Shown here: one piece after another, positions 30,545-42,604 of the stretch | Layout: the number at the start of each line of letters is the position of its first letter | Numbering within the stretch: position 1 is the first letter of the stretch | NCBI GenBank assembly: GCA_037178675.1 | Contig: JAYMGJ010000076.1 | Coordinates: 1-57,068 of the forward strand | Source: Scleroderma bovista | Lineage: Eukaryota; Basidiomycota; Agaricomycetes; Boletales; Sclerodermataceae | DNA length: 57,068 nt | Reading direction: 5' to 3' | Notes under the pieces: generated by a model | The model's input: the letters and a program-made list of their open reading frames with translations, nothing else | What the model was told of the DNA's origin: nothing | Databases searched by the model: none | Made by a program: the position numbers and the translations under genes

Positions 30545-31300
30545 GGCGATACATCTATATAGAGGACATAGTATCTAGGGCCTAATGGGTATACAGGGAG
30601 ATCAACTTTGTGGCCCAACGCACTCAATGGGACACCTATCCACATGCCTTCCCAACTATATAGTTGTTCCCACATTGAGGGCTTGTTTAATCCTCTGGGA
30701 CACCCCATTCATGGCTTGTCACTTTAAAATGTACTTGCAAGGTTTGCCTGCATAGCTAGATAACACCTCTGCTAGGGCCTGCCCAATGCTATGGGATACC
30801 ATGGCCATTGCCTGTCAGACTGAGCTGGGCGCACTGACTATAAATGATGCTGTCTCCAGGGCTTGCCCACAGTTATGGGACACCACACCTGTGGCTAGCA
30901 CCCCTTAAAGGTACAGTCTCTGCACAGCCCATTGGAATGCAAGGGACAATAGTTCCATGGTCCTTTGGTAAGAAAGGGACTCTGTTGTTACAGCCTGATC
31001 AAAGCCCGAAACACACTATTCCTCTGGCCTGCCAATAGAAACGGCAAACCATATTTAGGGCCTGATGCAAAGCACGGGACACTGGCACTGCAGCCCTCCT
31101 ACTCACTCCTATTTGTTGGGCTCTATAATAGAATAGAGAACACTATATCCAGGGCCTCCTGCTCATATAGATGATACGGCACCTGGGGCTGTTATGTAAT
31201 CATGGGACACCATCATATGGGGCTTGACACATTGTGTGACACCACTTTAGCAGCGTGCCTTGGGAACTGCAGGAGGCGGGGCCTACTCTGCTACTTCTAG
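30545..31300 (+). repeat. Long diverged direct repeat, left copy
   Basis: Colinear and similar, in the same orientation, to 55550-56260. Shared words include GAGGGCTTG(T/C)TTAAT, GCCTGTCACTTT-like blocks, TAGATAACACCT and TTAAAGGTACA. Inside it, AGGGC...TATGGGACACC motifs recur every 85-92 bp. No coding capacity. Confidence 0.65.
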
Positions 31301-31767
31301 CCCCTTGGCCGCAATTCCATGGCTACCCTGCTGCTTTGGCTGCCATGCTGCTAACAGTCCTTCGGCAGCAGCGGCTATCCCTGGTTCTCTGGCCGCATTG
31401 CTGTGGCATACCTTTCTTTTGCCGTGATACCGCGGCTGTACTTGTCATAGTGGAGGCCACCACTGCCGCCCGGCCATGATTGGTTACAGCCATCACAGCC
31501 ACAAACTTGACGACCGGCATAAGGTATCAACTTGCGGCACCCATTGTATTGGAAGATGCGGACGACACCTCCACCCAGACATGTGCTATTCCCATTCATG
31601 CCGATGTGTTCCCTGTGTGATTTCTGCCTCATTGTTAACCTGGCCGGGTGTTGCAGCCGCAGCTCAGACTTTGGCCAGCAACATTATATCACATGTGTCA
31701 CTTTGGCCGATATTTGATTAACCAATTATTGTTGTGATGAACATATATGTAGGTATTCATACAATGT
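31301..31767. other. No gene recognised
   Basis: GCC/GCT-rich sequence with repeated TGCCGC, GCTGC and GGCC words. Short open frames on both strands show no splice-supported or family-like coding pattern. Confidence 0.4.
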
Positions 31768-32552
31768 TTACCTACCACCCAAAGACTCCTCCCATTTCTG
31801 CCGCAATGCATTTGGTGCACGGGTTAGCATCTCAATGTCCTCCATCCTTTTTGCACAATGCTGCATCACCTCTATATGATATTTGAGGGCATTGTCCGAG
31901 CTCTGCAACATATTGTCGCAGAAGTACCGTGCATTTGACAAGGCCTCGTCGGAGGTATACCCAACGGTGAGTAGAATGGTGACCTTTCTATCAGCAACCT
32001 TGGAAAAGCTTTAGTATCTAACACAACACGAATAAGGGAGCATATCAGGTCCAGCGGAAAGAATGCCTCTGCCTCCGATACCATGTCCTGCAGCGGCCGC
32101 GTGCTGTACCCTGCCGTACATGGGCCGTGGCCATTTACCCACCACGAGTTTGCCACTTGAAGCATACTTGGAACCTGGACTTCGGCGGCCTTCGCATGAT
32201 AGACGTTCAACTGTCGCATTGCCGCATACAGTCTTGCCGGCGGCAGATCTTCTAGTACGACCATTCTGTGCACCCTGCTCGCCATCATTGGCAATATCAT
32301 CTTCGCACCCATAGCCTGGCATGTGGCAAGCACACGTTCTAAATTTGCCTGGGGGCTCATGAGTGTGTTAATCAAATGTAATCATTCTCCACTTACCACT
32401 TCCGTTTGTACGTTTGCATACCATTCAGCTGTGGCCAGCATCCCCTCAGGCAGTTGTTGAACCGCATGCACCATCCGTCGAAAGCGGACTCCAACGTATT
32501 GCAATACCATGGACAGTTCGCAGGTTTTGCGCAGTTCGGATGTGGTATTCAT
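31768..32552 (-). CDS. Unknown protein divergent from the TET/JBP gene
   Basis: Start ATG at 32552, preferred over an in-frame TTG upstream. Exon 1 is 32552-32397; a 48-nt intron (32396-32349) is in phase 0; exon 2 runs from 32348 to about 32010. A third exon (about 32000-31768) ends with Gly-Gly-Arg-stop. The junction between exons 2 and 3 is not clean: the only frame-keeping intron I find is under 30 nt, so the model may be wrong or the gene damaged there. The product (about 230 aa) has a Leu/Met-rich helical look, with VLQYVGVRFRRMVHAVQQLP near the N-terminus and no known motif. It shares a 275-bp divergent promoter region with the TET/JBP gene, suggesting co-expression. Confidence 0.5.
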
Positions 32553-32827
32553 GATTGATGGTGTGATGGCCAATTCACCCTAAGCCTTATAACATTCAGG
32601 CAATGAATGTTCTCACGGTCCACATGTCACCTGATGCATAATTACCACATTGTGCAACCGGGCATGTGTTGTTTCGCACCGGCCAATCGCCGATCAGCCT
32701 TGTTTAGTGGATCTAGCCGAGAATGGAATGTGTTGCATTGCTGTTTGCAAACAGATGTCCGCAGGATGCCGCACATCCCCCACTAAAATTTTTACTCCCC
32801 ACATTGTCAAAAGTCGTCCTGTATCCG
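32553..32827. promoter_or_regulatory. Divergent intergenic region between unknown gene and TET/JBP gene
   Basis: 275 bp separate two opposite start codons, so the promoters of both genes must lie here or overlap. No clear TATA box was found. Confidence 0.4.
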
Positions 32828-34091
32828 ATGGCCGGTGCAAATGCCGTGCCATCCAACTATACTTTGTCTGACATCATGGCATCATATATGCGGCGCCGCT
32901 TCCTGAATGAAGCATTCCCAGACTTAAATTCCCCCACCCCGGAAACACTTCTGTCCCTGCCGGTGGACGCAACTGTAGCCATGAACCAAATTGTATCCAC
33001 CATCACACAGGCATACCATAATCAGAGTGAGCCAATTCTTTTATAGTTCTATTATCTCTTGCTTGATATCCGCTGAAGTTTCGTGCGGCATTGACTTGAT
33101 TAGGTTGTCTGAAAGCCTCGGACCAATGCAATCCGGCACAAATGAGCAACAGGAGATTAGGGTCCTCCGTAGACATCCTTCCTCTTTGACTGGGACCCTT
33201 TCCCGGCCCACCATTATTCTGGGAGAAGGTGACACAATTGCATTGTGGTATCTTCCCGGAGCTCTAGCTCCCTGCATCCAAGTACGGTATCATTCCACTC
33301 TCATTGTCCACTGTTGAGGCCTTTGTTTCTAGGAGCACATCGCGGCATCCATCGATTCACTTGCAGATCCACTGGAAGAGAGTATTACTAATCAATCATG
33401 GCGTACAACACACCAGTATTTCAAGGATGACGTGGATATTTTCGGGTGCTTGGAATTCTCTCCGGCATGGCACATGCTCGGCCATTCTGTGAGTACCTTG
33501 TTCTTTTGACAATGCACTTGTTTGATCTTCTGCTAGACCCCCAATGACATTCCGGGGGTGTCCAAGGCTTTGGCCGGTCCTACGGGCTATCAATGGAGCA
33601 AGGATATATGTCTTCCGTCGGCAATACTTTCAGGTGTTCTTTCTATTATCCATCCGCCTCTATACCATGCCGGCCACCTTGCCATGCAACACTTGACTGA
33701 CTGGGCGACCGGCCATGATCCCGGAATGCTGGCGGCACTTGAAAATTGGTCCACTGTCTTCACCAATATCTCGCTAATTGTCAATCGAAGTACCCCCCTC
33801 CACAGGGACCCACACTCTCGAGCAGATTGGTATGACATGCTAGTCAGTGTCGGTAATTATGATGATTGTGCACTGCACATTCCCAGTCTTGGGATTCAGG
33901 TATTGTACAATCCCGGCACTGTTGTTGCATTTTCCGGCCGGCTCTTTTGGCACGGCGTCAACGAGGTTGACGGAGCAAGGTGCTGTTTGGCGTATTATAT
34001 GAGGGATAATATTCACCATTGGTTGAGGGTGCCATGGCCTCTTGATTGGGTGATGCCAGATAATGTCCGCAATGCACTGGTGAAGCATTGA
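32828..34091 (+). CDS. TET/JBP-family 2-oxoglutarate/Fe(II) dioxygenase
   Basis: Four exons: 32828-33026, 33079-33281, 33333-33488 and 33537-34091. The introns are 50-52 nt and the spliced length is exactly 371 codons (370 aa). Motifs of the double-stranded beta-helix dioxygenase core: HRD (iron-binding His and Asp) in PLHRDPHSRADWYDML, then VSVGNY, a PGTVVAFSGRLFWHGV segment with the distal His, and GARCCLAYYMRD with the 2-oxoglutarate-binding Arg. TET/JBP enzymes oxidise 5-methylcytosine or thymine in DNA, in the nucleus. In Agaricomycetes they are known to be expanded and linked with KDZ transposons, as here (KDZ gene 1.6 kb downstream, convergent). All catalytic residues are present and no stop breaks it, so it may be active. 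Confidence 0.88.
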
Positions 34092-34129
34092 ATAATTAGC
34101 TTCCTGATATGATTGTTTGTTGTACTAAA

Positions 34130-35240
34130 ATGTAATTCTGATGGTATGTAGTCCAAATTTGTTGCCGATGGGATGTAGTGCCGCTCGGCAAGCCCAAAGT
34201 CGATTCTGGCATGATCACAATGATCCGGCTTGGTCAAGTGTAAACATTCAACAGGGCGGCACATTCATCATTCCGGCATAGTCAACACTTTCCAGCAGAT
34301 TCAACAGTTCAGCACAATTATAATTCTGGCAGCGTGAACTAATCTAGCATCAATCATGCTGTTGTGTAGTGGCATGTCAGGATGCTTCTGGCAATGTGTG
34401 CCACAATGATGATAGTGCCGAACTGTTGACTGTGCCGGAATGATGAATGTGCTGAATGGTTGATTGTGCCACAGGGTTGACTCTGCCACAATGTTGAGCC
34501 AGAACGGTGATTGTGCCGGAGGGTTGATTGTGCCGCAGTGTTGACTCTGCCGTAATGTTGACAGGCCAGCACAATCAATACTCCGGCACAATCAACCTTG
34601 CGGCACAGTCAACACTCTGGCAGGATCCACATCCCGGCAGTCAACAGGCCGGCACAATCAACACTCCGTCGGCACAATCAACCCTTCAGTGCCATCATTA
34701 GTCTGGCCCAGTCAACACTCCGGCACCATTACCAGTCCGGCACAGTCATCATTCCAGCACAGTCCTACCTCAGAGCGTGCTCGACCTGGACAGCTTGTGC
34801 CGCAGTGTTGACTCTGCCGTAATGTTGACAGGCCAAGTACAATCAATACTCCGGCACAATCAACCTTGCAGCACAGTCAACACTCCGGCAGGATCCACAT
34901 CCCGGCAGTCAACAGGCCAGCACAATCAACACTCCGTCGGCACCATCATTAGTCTGGCCAAGTCAACACTCCGGCACACTCAACCCTCCGGCACAGGCAA
35001 CATTGCAGCTGAGCCAACACTGCAGCACAATCATCATTTTGGCACAATCACCATTCTGGCTCAACATTGTGGCAGAGTCAGCCCTCCGGCACAATCAACC
35101 TTTCGGCACATTCATCATTCCGGCACAGTCAACATTCCGGCACAATCAACAATTTGGCATCATCATCATTGCAGCACACACTGCTGGAAGCATCCTGACA
35201 CGCCGCTACACAACAGCATGATTGATGCAGTGAACTATGA
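34130..35240. repeat. Inverted 17-bp minisatellite array between TET/JBP and KDZ genes
   Basis: Units of 17 bp such as CAACACTCCGGCACAGT. From about 34180 to 34565 they read in one orientation (TTGACTGTGCCGGAATG) and from 34565 to 35200 in the other. The outer ends are a good inverted repeat: the segment around 34340-34400 (CATCAATCATGCTGTTGTGTAG) is mirrored near 35180-35230. Most units contain CCGG or TGCCG. The whole could form a cruciform or a long hairpin RNA. It lies at the 3' ends of two convergent genes. Confidence 0.8.
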
Positions 35241-35647
35241 CACATAGGTTATAGCTAGCTGTTGCACCGGCACACAATGGTTTCTAGCTGCGGTAGTTGA
35301 TTGTTATCAATGCCAGCAGTTGTGGAACTACGAGGACCACGGCCGGTAGGCCCATGATTGCACCTCTTCCCTTGGCTGATTTATATTTACATATTGGCCG
35401 AAGGGTGTGCATGCATGGCATTCAATTGCTGCTGGTACATGGCTTTTCCATTCCGGCTACCAGCGAATCTACGTGCCACTGTTCATGACCCTCCCATTCC
35501 ATCATCCATTCATTCCAAGGTATGCACCCCATAAATACCTTGCAGTTGCACCTTGTTTTCTCCACTAACAGCCACTCGATGATCCATTTTAAATATGTCC
35601 TCTTTGCATACCATATAGTGGTATTTGATGCCGATGGTCAATGCCAA
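35241..35647. other. No gene recognised
   Basis: Spacer between the inverted array and the 3' end of the KDZ gene. Further short KDZ exons cannot be excluded, but no frame continues convincingly. Confidence 0.35.
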
Positions 35648-38600
35648 TCATACACAACCAAGTCTACCATACATTTGACATTGCTTTGCTGCATAGCATG
35701 CTCTCCCCATCTCTCCACTCATATTAGCCTCCTCCTTTTGATCTCTCCAAAGTGTTTCCCTATTCGAAAGAAATTGTCTTGTCCAGGTGGCTTCACATGT
35801 CAATAGTTTTACCTCTTCGTCCCACCTGTCTCGCAATGCTTTTGCCCTCAACCAATGCACCCGGTAAACTATACATGTCAGCCGGTGTTAACATGAGGAG
35901 CAATCATCTTACATTCAGACATCCAATCATTGACCTCTGTATCCCGCGGCACATCCATTGTCCAAAACCAGGCCAAAGTGTCATCCCTATGACCCCTTGC
36001 ATTTGGGTCGGCAATGGTTGCACTGATCTTTAGGTCTTCTTTCCTCAACATTTTGTATCGGTTCAATGTGTTGCCGCTTGCATTCAATGCTATCATTTGT
36101 TTCCGGCACCGACAATATATTGCCGCATGCCGCTGCACTTTCACATCAGCACTACCCACCTTCCCCCAGGCCCTCGTAGTCATATTGTATGTCCCAGCAT
36201 AGCATGTCTGACATCGGTCCGGAAGATGACTGCCTTGTGTGCCAGCGAAACCCTTAGTTCATGTAGAGCATCGTTGGCCTGACCTTCCCTCAATCGTAAC
36301 TCCTGATCCACCATGGTTAAAAGCCCCAACCTATCGGCTTGCTGCATCCCCAGGTACGACGGCAAGGGCAGTACCACAGCATCTGAGTAGTTGGGATCTT
36401 GTGGGTGGAATGTGTCTGAAAATACATCTTCACCATCACCTTCATCAATGTCCGTTGTGGAAATGAGATTATCCGAGATGTCCTCATTCCAATCTTCGCC
36501 TAGAAATTGGGAAGCTGATTCACAGAGCCGATCAATTTGCATCTGCAGGCGGTCCTGCCGGCGGGCAATAGACAACCTTTGTGTTTCCGTTGCCCTTGCA
36601 TGAATGTGGTGGACATCTATGGCCAAAATAATTTGTGATTCTTCGGCTTTCAATACCCTTGCCATCCATGTTGCTGCCCCACGCATACGACCATCCGGTC
36701 CCTGATTACTTATAATATCCATTTCGATCGACTTCGTTGTTTGAGCTGTCATATACGTCAAATTGGTTTGAAATCAGCCAAGCAAGTAAATACCTTTTTC
36801 CAGCTGCACCTCAAATATGTCCATTGATTTTGGATCAGTAGCCCTATTCTCCAAAGCCGATTTCTCTTGCTGTGCCCAAAGCTCATGCAACTCGACCGGA
36901 ACCCTTGTATCAAGCTCCGCAAATGCTCCTTCCGCGGACATCAGTGCCTCTTGAGCATTCTTCAATTTTCTTTTCAGGGTGATGGCTGTGCAATATGTCG
37001 TCGGCATACTTCACCCAAAATCTGCAAGATATTGTGATACCACTCACGCATCCGCACCATCTTTAAGAAGTTGTTGTCATTCATTTGAAAATCAAGCAGC
37101 TCCTGTCTATGCAGCATTGCCATTCCGCAGGCCAATGGTGAAATGATGTTAAGAGAGGACCAGAGAGTCTCCATAATTTCACCATTGATGTGGCCTACAC
37201 CAGAAATGAAATTGGGAGCATATCGGGTGAAACATTCTGCCTTGTGACCATGTACATGCCAGAGCCCAATGCTAGGTTGAATCCATAGCCCAGGTGGTAA
37301 GGATATAAAATTGTTTGCTTCTAGCCGGCGCTTTAGGTTTTTGCTGTATTGGCAATTGATGTCATAAAAGGTTATGACTTTTTGTTGCAGATCCATCCCA
37401 TGTTGCACAGCATGTGCCAGAGCATAATCCATATTTACCTGCCTATCTTCCTGTTAGGGTGGAATGCATGCAACATGTCAGCACATACTGCTCTCCCTTC
37501 TGAAAGTCAACCATTGCATGGGGTACAAAGCATCCATGCCGCGCACATGCACACCCGCCAATTCCAGTAGATGCCAGCTGATTTCTTTTAGCATTTGCCT
37601 GGTTTACTGCTCGATGGTTGCTACAGTCAGATTTCTGTGAATTCTATTACAATGCTGAACCGTATTGTAAACATGTGCAATCACAAACCTCAACCTGGTT
37701 CAATGTTCTGGCCAGATAATCCTTATATTGCGGCATTGTAACCATGAATCCCATTCCATCCATGAGCCAAACTTCATTAGCTGAATTCTTTGGCTGCATA
37801 TGCTCAGCCTTGAAGTTTCCATCCATCACGATGGTCCTAGAATATTTCCACCTATATTGTTCAGCTGCTCAATAAGTACAAGTAAAAATAAAACATTACT
37901 TACTCTGAGAGGTCTACATTTTCACTGGATGGAATGTTTACTCCTGGTTGTGGGCATGCCGGACAGAACAGCACCAATTCCCCCCTCTTTGGATCAGGAG
38001 ATCCTGGATGAAAACCTTGCCATTTCAACAGCTTTAACAGCCTCCACATCCTCGACACCCTGAGTAGCTCTCTGTATCTGTTCTTGGATCAGTGTTGGTG
38101 GTGTCATTGGGTCCTTAATATCATCCTTTGAACTCACCGGTACAAGGCCAGGAAATGCATTGGATGTGACTCGCCGAAGCTTGCTGTAATAATTCATGGC
38201 AGAGGTGCCGCACTCCACATTATCCATAATGAAGTCATCCAATACTTGGAAGGTGAATACAGTCCTAGGTTCCTTTGTAATTGCCGGGAAGAGTCCTGCT
38301 TTGACCAACTGCAAATGCGAAGCTCCTGCATCTGGACAGTTACAATACCTCACATCACAAAAATGTACCCCAGATGTATGCACTACAGTTAGGCAAGACC
38401 TGTCCGTTCCTCCAGAAAGATGATGTGGTCTTGGTTGGTCCTGAATATCCTCCCATTCATCCTCAACATCACCAGCAATGTCCTCACCATCCATCCCGCC
38501 ATTCGGACACGGATCCCCACCATGACCGAGGTGTACCACCAACCCGGCCTTCTAAATGAGTTGTTGCTGTATGCCACGTAGAATTGATGACTCACCAGTC

Positions 38601-39171
38601 GTAACGATGATTCCTCAAAGAATGTACCGTTCCATTGGTCCACCCGGTGGAAGGGCCACAATTTGTGTTCCTTTCTGCAACAGGAACTGCAGAGCAAGGG
38701 CCGGTGGATGCATTCGGCGCATCTGTACGTGCCATCTCCTTGACACAACATGCAGACCCTTGGGTGAGGGGGTGCCTCCATGTCCAGAAGGACCTGGAGG
38801 TACCTCTGCTTGTATGGCAACCATGCCAATAAGTAACTGTCCTATTATGCCTTCAGGAGGACATGGCAAGTGCAGGATTGGAATAAATCACACACCTGAT
38901 TCTTTGACACACCTGTTCTCTTTCGGGGTGGAAGATCATCCATGGAAATGTATGGCTGGCCATCATCTGGAAACAGTTGGGATTGTTCTAATCCTATAGA
39001 TGCTGACTGGGTCGGAGTGTCATTTGAAGGAGCTTTTCCATGACGGGCCTTCTTTCGGGGCGTTGCCTTCACCATCTTATCAATAGATCCCCTCCTTGAT
39101 TTGAATGCCTGCCATGTTACATGAACCACCGGAGTAGAGCTACCAGCAGGTTGTATCTTGGACTTTGCCAT
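35648..39171 (-). CDS. KDZ-family transposase with CxC2 cysteine cluster
   Basis: ATG at 39171. Exons by frame and splice sites: 39171-38896, 38841-38596, 38551-38138, 38082-37904, 37851-37689, 37577-37489, 37442-37048, 36985-36795, then about 36750-36180 and further 3' parts to 35648; introns are 44-110 nt. The N-terminal half has the CxC2 cluster (CMLCQGDGTYRCAECI, LLCSSC, EWNG-like QWNGTFF). The middle has GGCACARHGCFVPHAMVDF, FYDINCQYSKN, GLWHVHGHKAECFTRYAP and INGEIMETLW, conserved catalytic-core blocks with the acidic residues of a cut-and-paste transposase; the C-terminal part ends with VHWLRAKAL. Near 36180 and 35880 the conserved frame jumps without a good intron, so the 3' end may carry frameshifts and the enzyme may be inactive. 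Confidence 0.82.
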
Positions 39172-39592
39172 GAGTGGTATCTGATGAGGAAATCCCTGCA
39201 CAAAGTCTTTCCACATTGTATCTCACTGAAGCCTCATTGAAACAGCATGGACAGTGATCGGAAAGGGATCTTTGGATCTGCCAATTTGGATCTAGCTTTT
39301 GTAATATGGACTTGAAGATCAGGCACCAATGCAAAAATCCCATATATGGTGGCCGCTACTGAATTAGATGCTAAGTTAAAGTCCGGAAATAGCTTGTTAG
39401 CTGCCGAACAACATAGCCGGCCCCAGAAGTAGCTAGCTCACCAATGGACTTTCCAAAAGAGGTCGGCGTGGAGGAATTGAACACTAATTGACATGGGAGA
39501 AACAATAGCTCGGGAATCCTTCAACAAAGTGTCCGGGACTTCTCTAGCACAGCACCACTCAAAAAAGTATCTAAGTCTACTCAACATACAGC
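39172..39592. promoter_or_regulatory. Divergent region upstream of KDZ and the plus-strand cargo gene
   Basis: 421 bp between two opposite starts. The plus-strand gene begins at CAGCATGGCC (39593). No clear TATA box was identified. Confidence 0.35.
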
Positions 39593-41797
39593 ATGGCCCG
39601 CAGTCGTTCATCCAGCAGATCTATGGAGAATCCTGATACAGAAGATGAGCAAGACCATTCTTCTGACTCGTCGGGCACAGAGGCACCACAAAATGTGGTA
39701 AAAACAAAACTCCGGGATGATGAGGTCGAGGTCCTTGAGGAAGCCTTGGAAGACTGGAAGGCAGCTGACAGCAACCAAAGGAAAGGTATGAAGAATGCCA
39801 TGAAGGCAAAAATCAAAAATCTCCCTGCCAATAGCACACTCAAAGGACACGAATGGGAGAAGAAAAAAAAAGTGCGCCCCATTTCCATAACTTCACATGG
39901 ACTACTGATGCATCAGTGATATCAGGCAATTAAAAATTGGTTGTATAACCATAGCCGAGCCCGTGCCCGAAAGGCCCTAGTAAAGTATGGACGTAGGTGG
40001 ACTGCCAGATCAGTTGTAATGAAGTCGAAGAAAAAAGAAATCGAAGCCGAATTCGAACGGGCCGGAATTGCCCAAGGAAGCACAGGCATGATTAAAGGCT
40101 ACCAAAAGGTGGTAGGATGCATCATGGGGAAGCTCACCCAGGAGGAAAGGGATGCTGCGGCAAAGCAGGCTGATGAATGGAACGAGGAGCAGCCGCCGGC
40201 AGAGGTCCAGGCCGAGTAAGTTTGACATGTTATCTCGACAATTATTCATCTGCAAACAGAATGGCTGAGACAAAAGGCCAACAATATGTCAAACAGTTTG
40301 CGCAGGAAATGTGGCGGCAGTGTGGGATGCAGGTGGTTGTGATGGCGGCATGGAAGGGCCGGAATGGTCAGCCCATGATGGGAATGTATGTCACTTCTCA
40401 CTTGTGGTATTTGTATACTCACATTCACAGGCATGACTTTAATTCGGCATTGGGACAAGGGAAGACCTTTGCTGATTGGGATGACATCAAGCACCACTGG
40501 GATGCCTATGCACAGCAGGCCATAGGAGGGGAAGAACACAATGATAGCGATGAAGATGCCGGACCGACGCTCTGCCGGAAGAAAGGGCAGAAGAGGCCGC
40601 AAACTGTTTTACCAACAATGGAAGATGGCACACCAATGATTCCGATCATCCTCGATATGCAAGCATTGGAGAGAAAGGATGTTATGAGGACCTTTGTGAC
40701 ATGGCATTATCGTAAGTTCTTCCTTGTAAATAGACGGAGAATTGACCCCTTGCCGCAGGCAAGGCATGTGGCAAGCCAAGTGCCAGTGTTCCTTGGGCTG
40801 CCATACATGCAAAGACCGGTATCTACATTTCATCTGTGTACCTGCCATGGCATTGGGAGTTCAAAGAGCCGACCTGGCTCACAAATCAGGAAGTTACAAA
40901 GGTACTGGAATTCTGGCGCGATAGGCAAGTGACAGATCTGGAAGATGTACTGACATTTCACAAATGGAGAGATATGGATGGTGGATTACAAGATCCAGTA
41001 TCAGATTGTGAGGACTCAGTGGCCGGAATGATAAGTGCAGCAAAGCCACCCCTGAAAGGTTAGCTCTGAATACTTTTATCAACTTGTTTTGACTGGTTCA
41101 AAGAACCTGCGGCACGAGATGTGGAACTCACAAGCAGTCGGAAGAGGCAGCGCACAATTGGTATGGATCTTTCAACCATGTTATGCAACCATTGACATGC
41201 ATAAAAGAAGAGGCCCCAGAGGAGAGGGAGTCCAGTGCAACAAACAAAAACCAATGCCGGTCAAACCAGGATGATGGTACGCCCCATCCATATTCCAAGC
41301 ATTTGATCCTCCTACATTTGGAACATCCCTGTCAGCAAGCCATACAATGCCCATTGAACAGCCTGGTCAGTTCCTTTGAATATTTTTGTTGTCAGAATAT
41401 GAAGTTTATATATAGAGGATGACTCAGATGGACATAATGCTAAGGAAAACGGTGCGTGGGGCTTGGTTTTGTTATGCCGGTGGGACCATCTTGATGAAGA
41501 GAATCAGCGGCACTGACGGCACGGCAGCCGGCCGAACCTAAACAGCAAGGTGGGTATTGGTCTCAATTACTTGGAAATGGCATGTATTCTCATATAAGAA
41601 AAAGCACATATGGATCCCGGCAACGTCAATGCTAATGGACCGATGAAGCCAAAGCCCCGGGTTAAAAAGAACACAGCCGATGCACTGGTGGAATGTAAGT
41701 TTGCCTATTTCAATATCCATTTGAGCAATTCCGACAAATGATAGTTGGTGAATTAACTATGGATTCCATTGGCAACACAAATGGGATGGAGGGTGGT

Positions 41798-42439
41798 TGT
41801 CAAGTCCGGGTCTACTCCGGTAGGGGGTCCGGTCAAGTCCGGACGAGCGCGGACGAAGGAAGAGGGCAGAGGGCTGGACGAGAGATTAGTCCGGCCGGAG
41901 TTGGTGACCGCTTGGATTCAACGACTAAGGACAACAAGCGTTGATCCCTTGCGTAGGTTCCGGTCAAGAAGGGGAGACAGAGACAGAGACGGAGACGGGC
42001 AAGATCAGGAGTAGAGACTATGGTTGATTTCAGACTGAGGTATACAGGACGGAGTACAGGGTACTTATACTACGGAGAACTAGGGTCGAGTATTTACGGT
42101 GACAAGTAAACAGCCCAAAGGGCGGACAAGGGATAACCGGAGAAAGTACTAGGTCAGGTCCGATGAAAATAAAGTCAGGTCCGGGTAAAATAAATCAGGT
42201 CCGGTGAAAATAACACAAGGCAGGAGATATAACAAGTACACGGAGAACTCACGACCAAGCAGGGTTGACGGCGAGGTGTGGTAACGAACGAATAGAGCAT
42301 AGACCAAGGGTCGTGCTTAACGGAAGGTTATCTGCGTGAGCGCGACCGGAGTAACTGGTGGGCGACCGGAGTTGAGCTGTAAAGCTGCGAAGTGACCGGA
42401 GTGACCGGATAGGACCCGGAGTTGGACATGGTCGTAACA
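41798..42439 (-). repeat. 3' LTR of chromovirus copy 2
   Basis: 642 bp, TGTCAAGTCC to GTCGTAACA on the plus strand. It keeps the 30 bp missing from the other LTR. The purine tract (plus strand GTATCCCCCTTTT) follows at 42440. Confidence 0.93.
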
Positions 42440-42547
42440 GTATCCCCCTTTTAGGGGCCGAACCCATGAGGCCCCAATGAGGCTGTCGTGTGGTCGCCTA
42501 GAACAATGCGGAGTCCGGAGTGATTGTCTGGGTACGAAATTTGGACC

Positions 42548-42553
42548 TATAAA
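42548..42553 (+). promoter_or_regulatory. TATA box of the antisense gene (copy 2)
   Basis: TATAAA 52 nt before the ATG at 42605, at the same place as in copy 1. Confidence 0.65.
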
Positions 42554-42604
42554 GATCAGACCGGTTTGGCCTTTTACCCCCAGTTTCCTGCCATTGATCA
42601 AAAC

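Noticed and set aside
34360..35200. CRISPR-like spaced repeats
   Set aside because: The units are contiguous 17-bp minisatellite repeats without unique spacers, in a eukaryotic genome.
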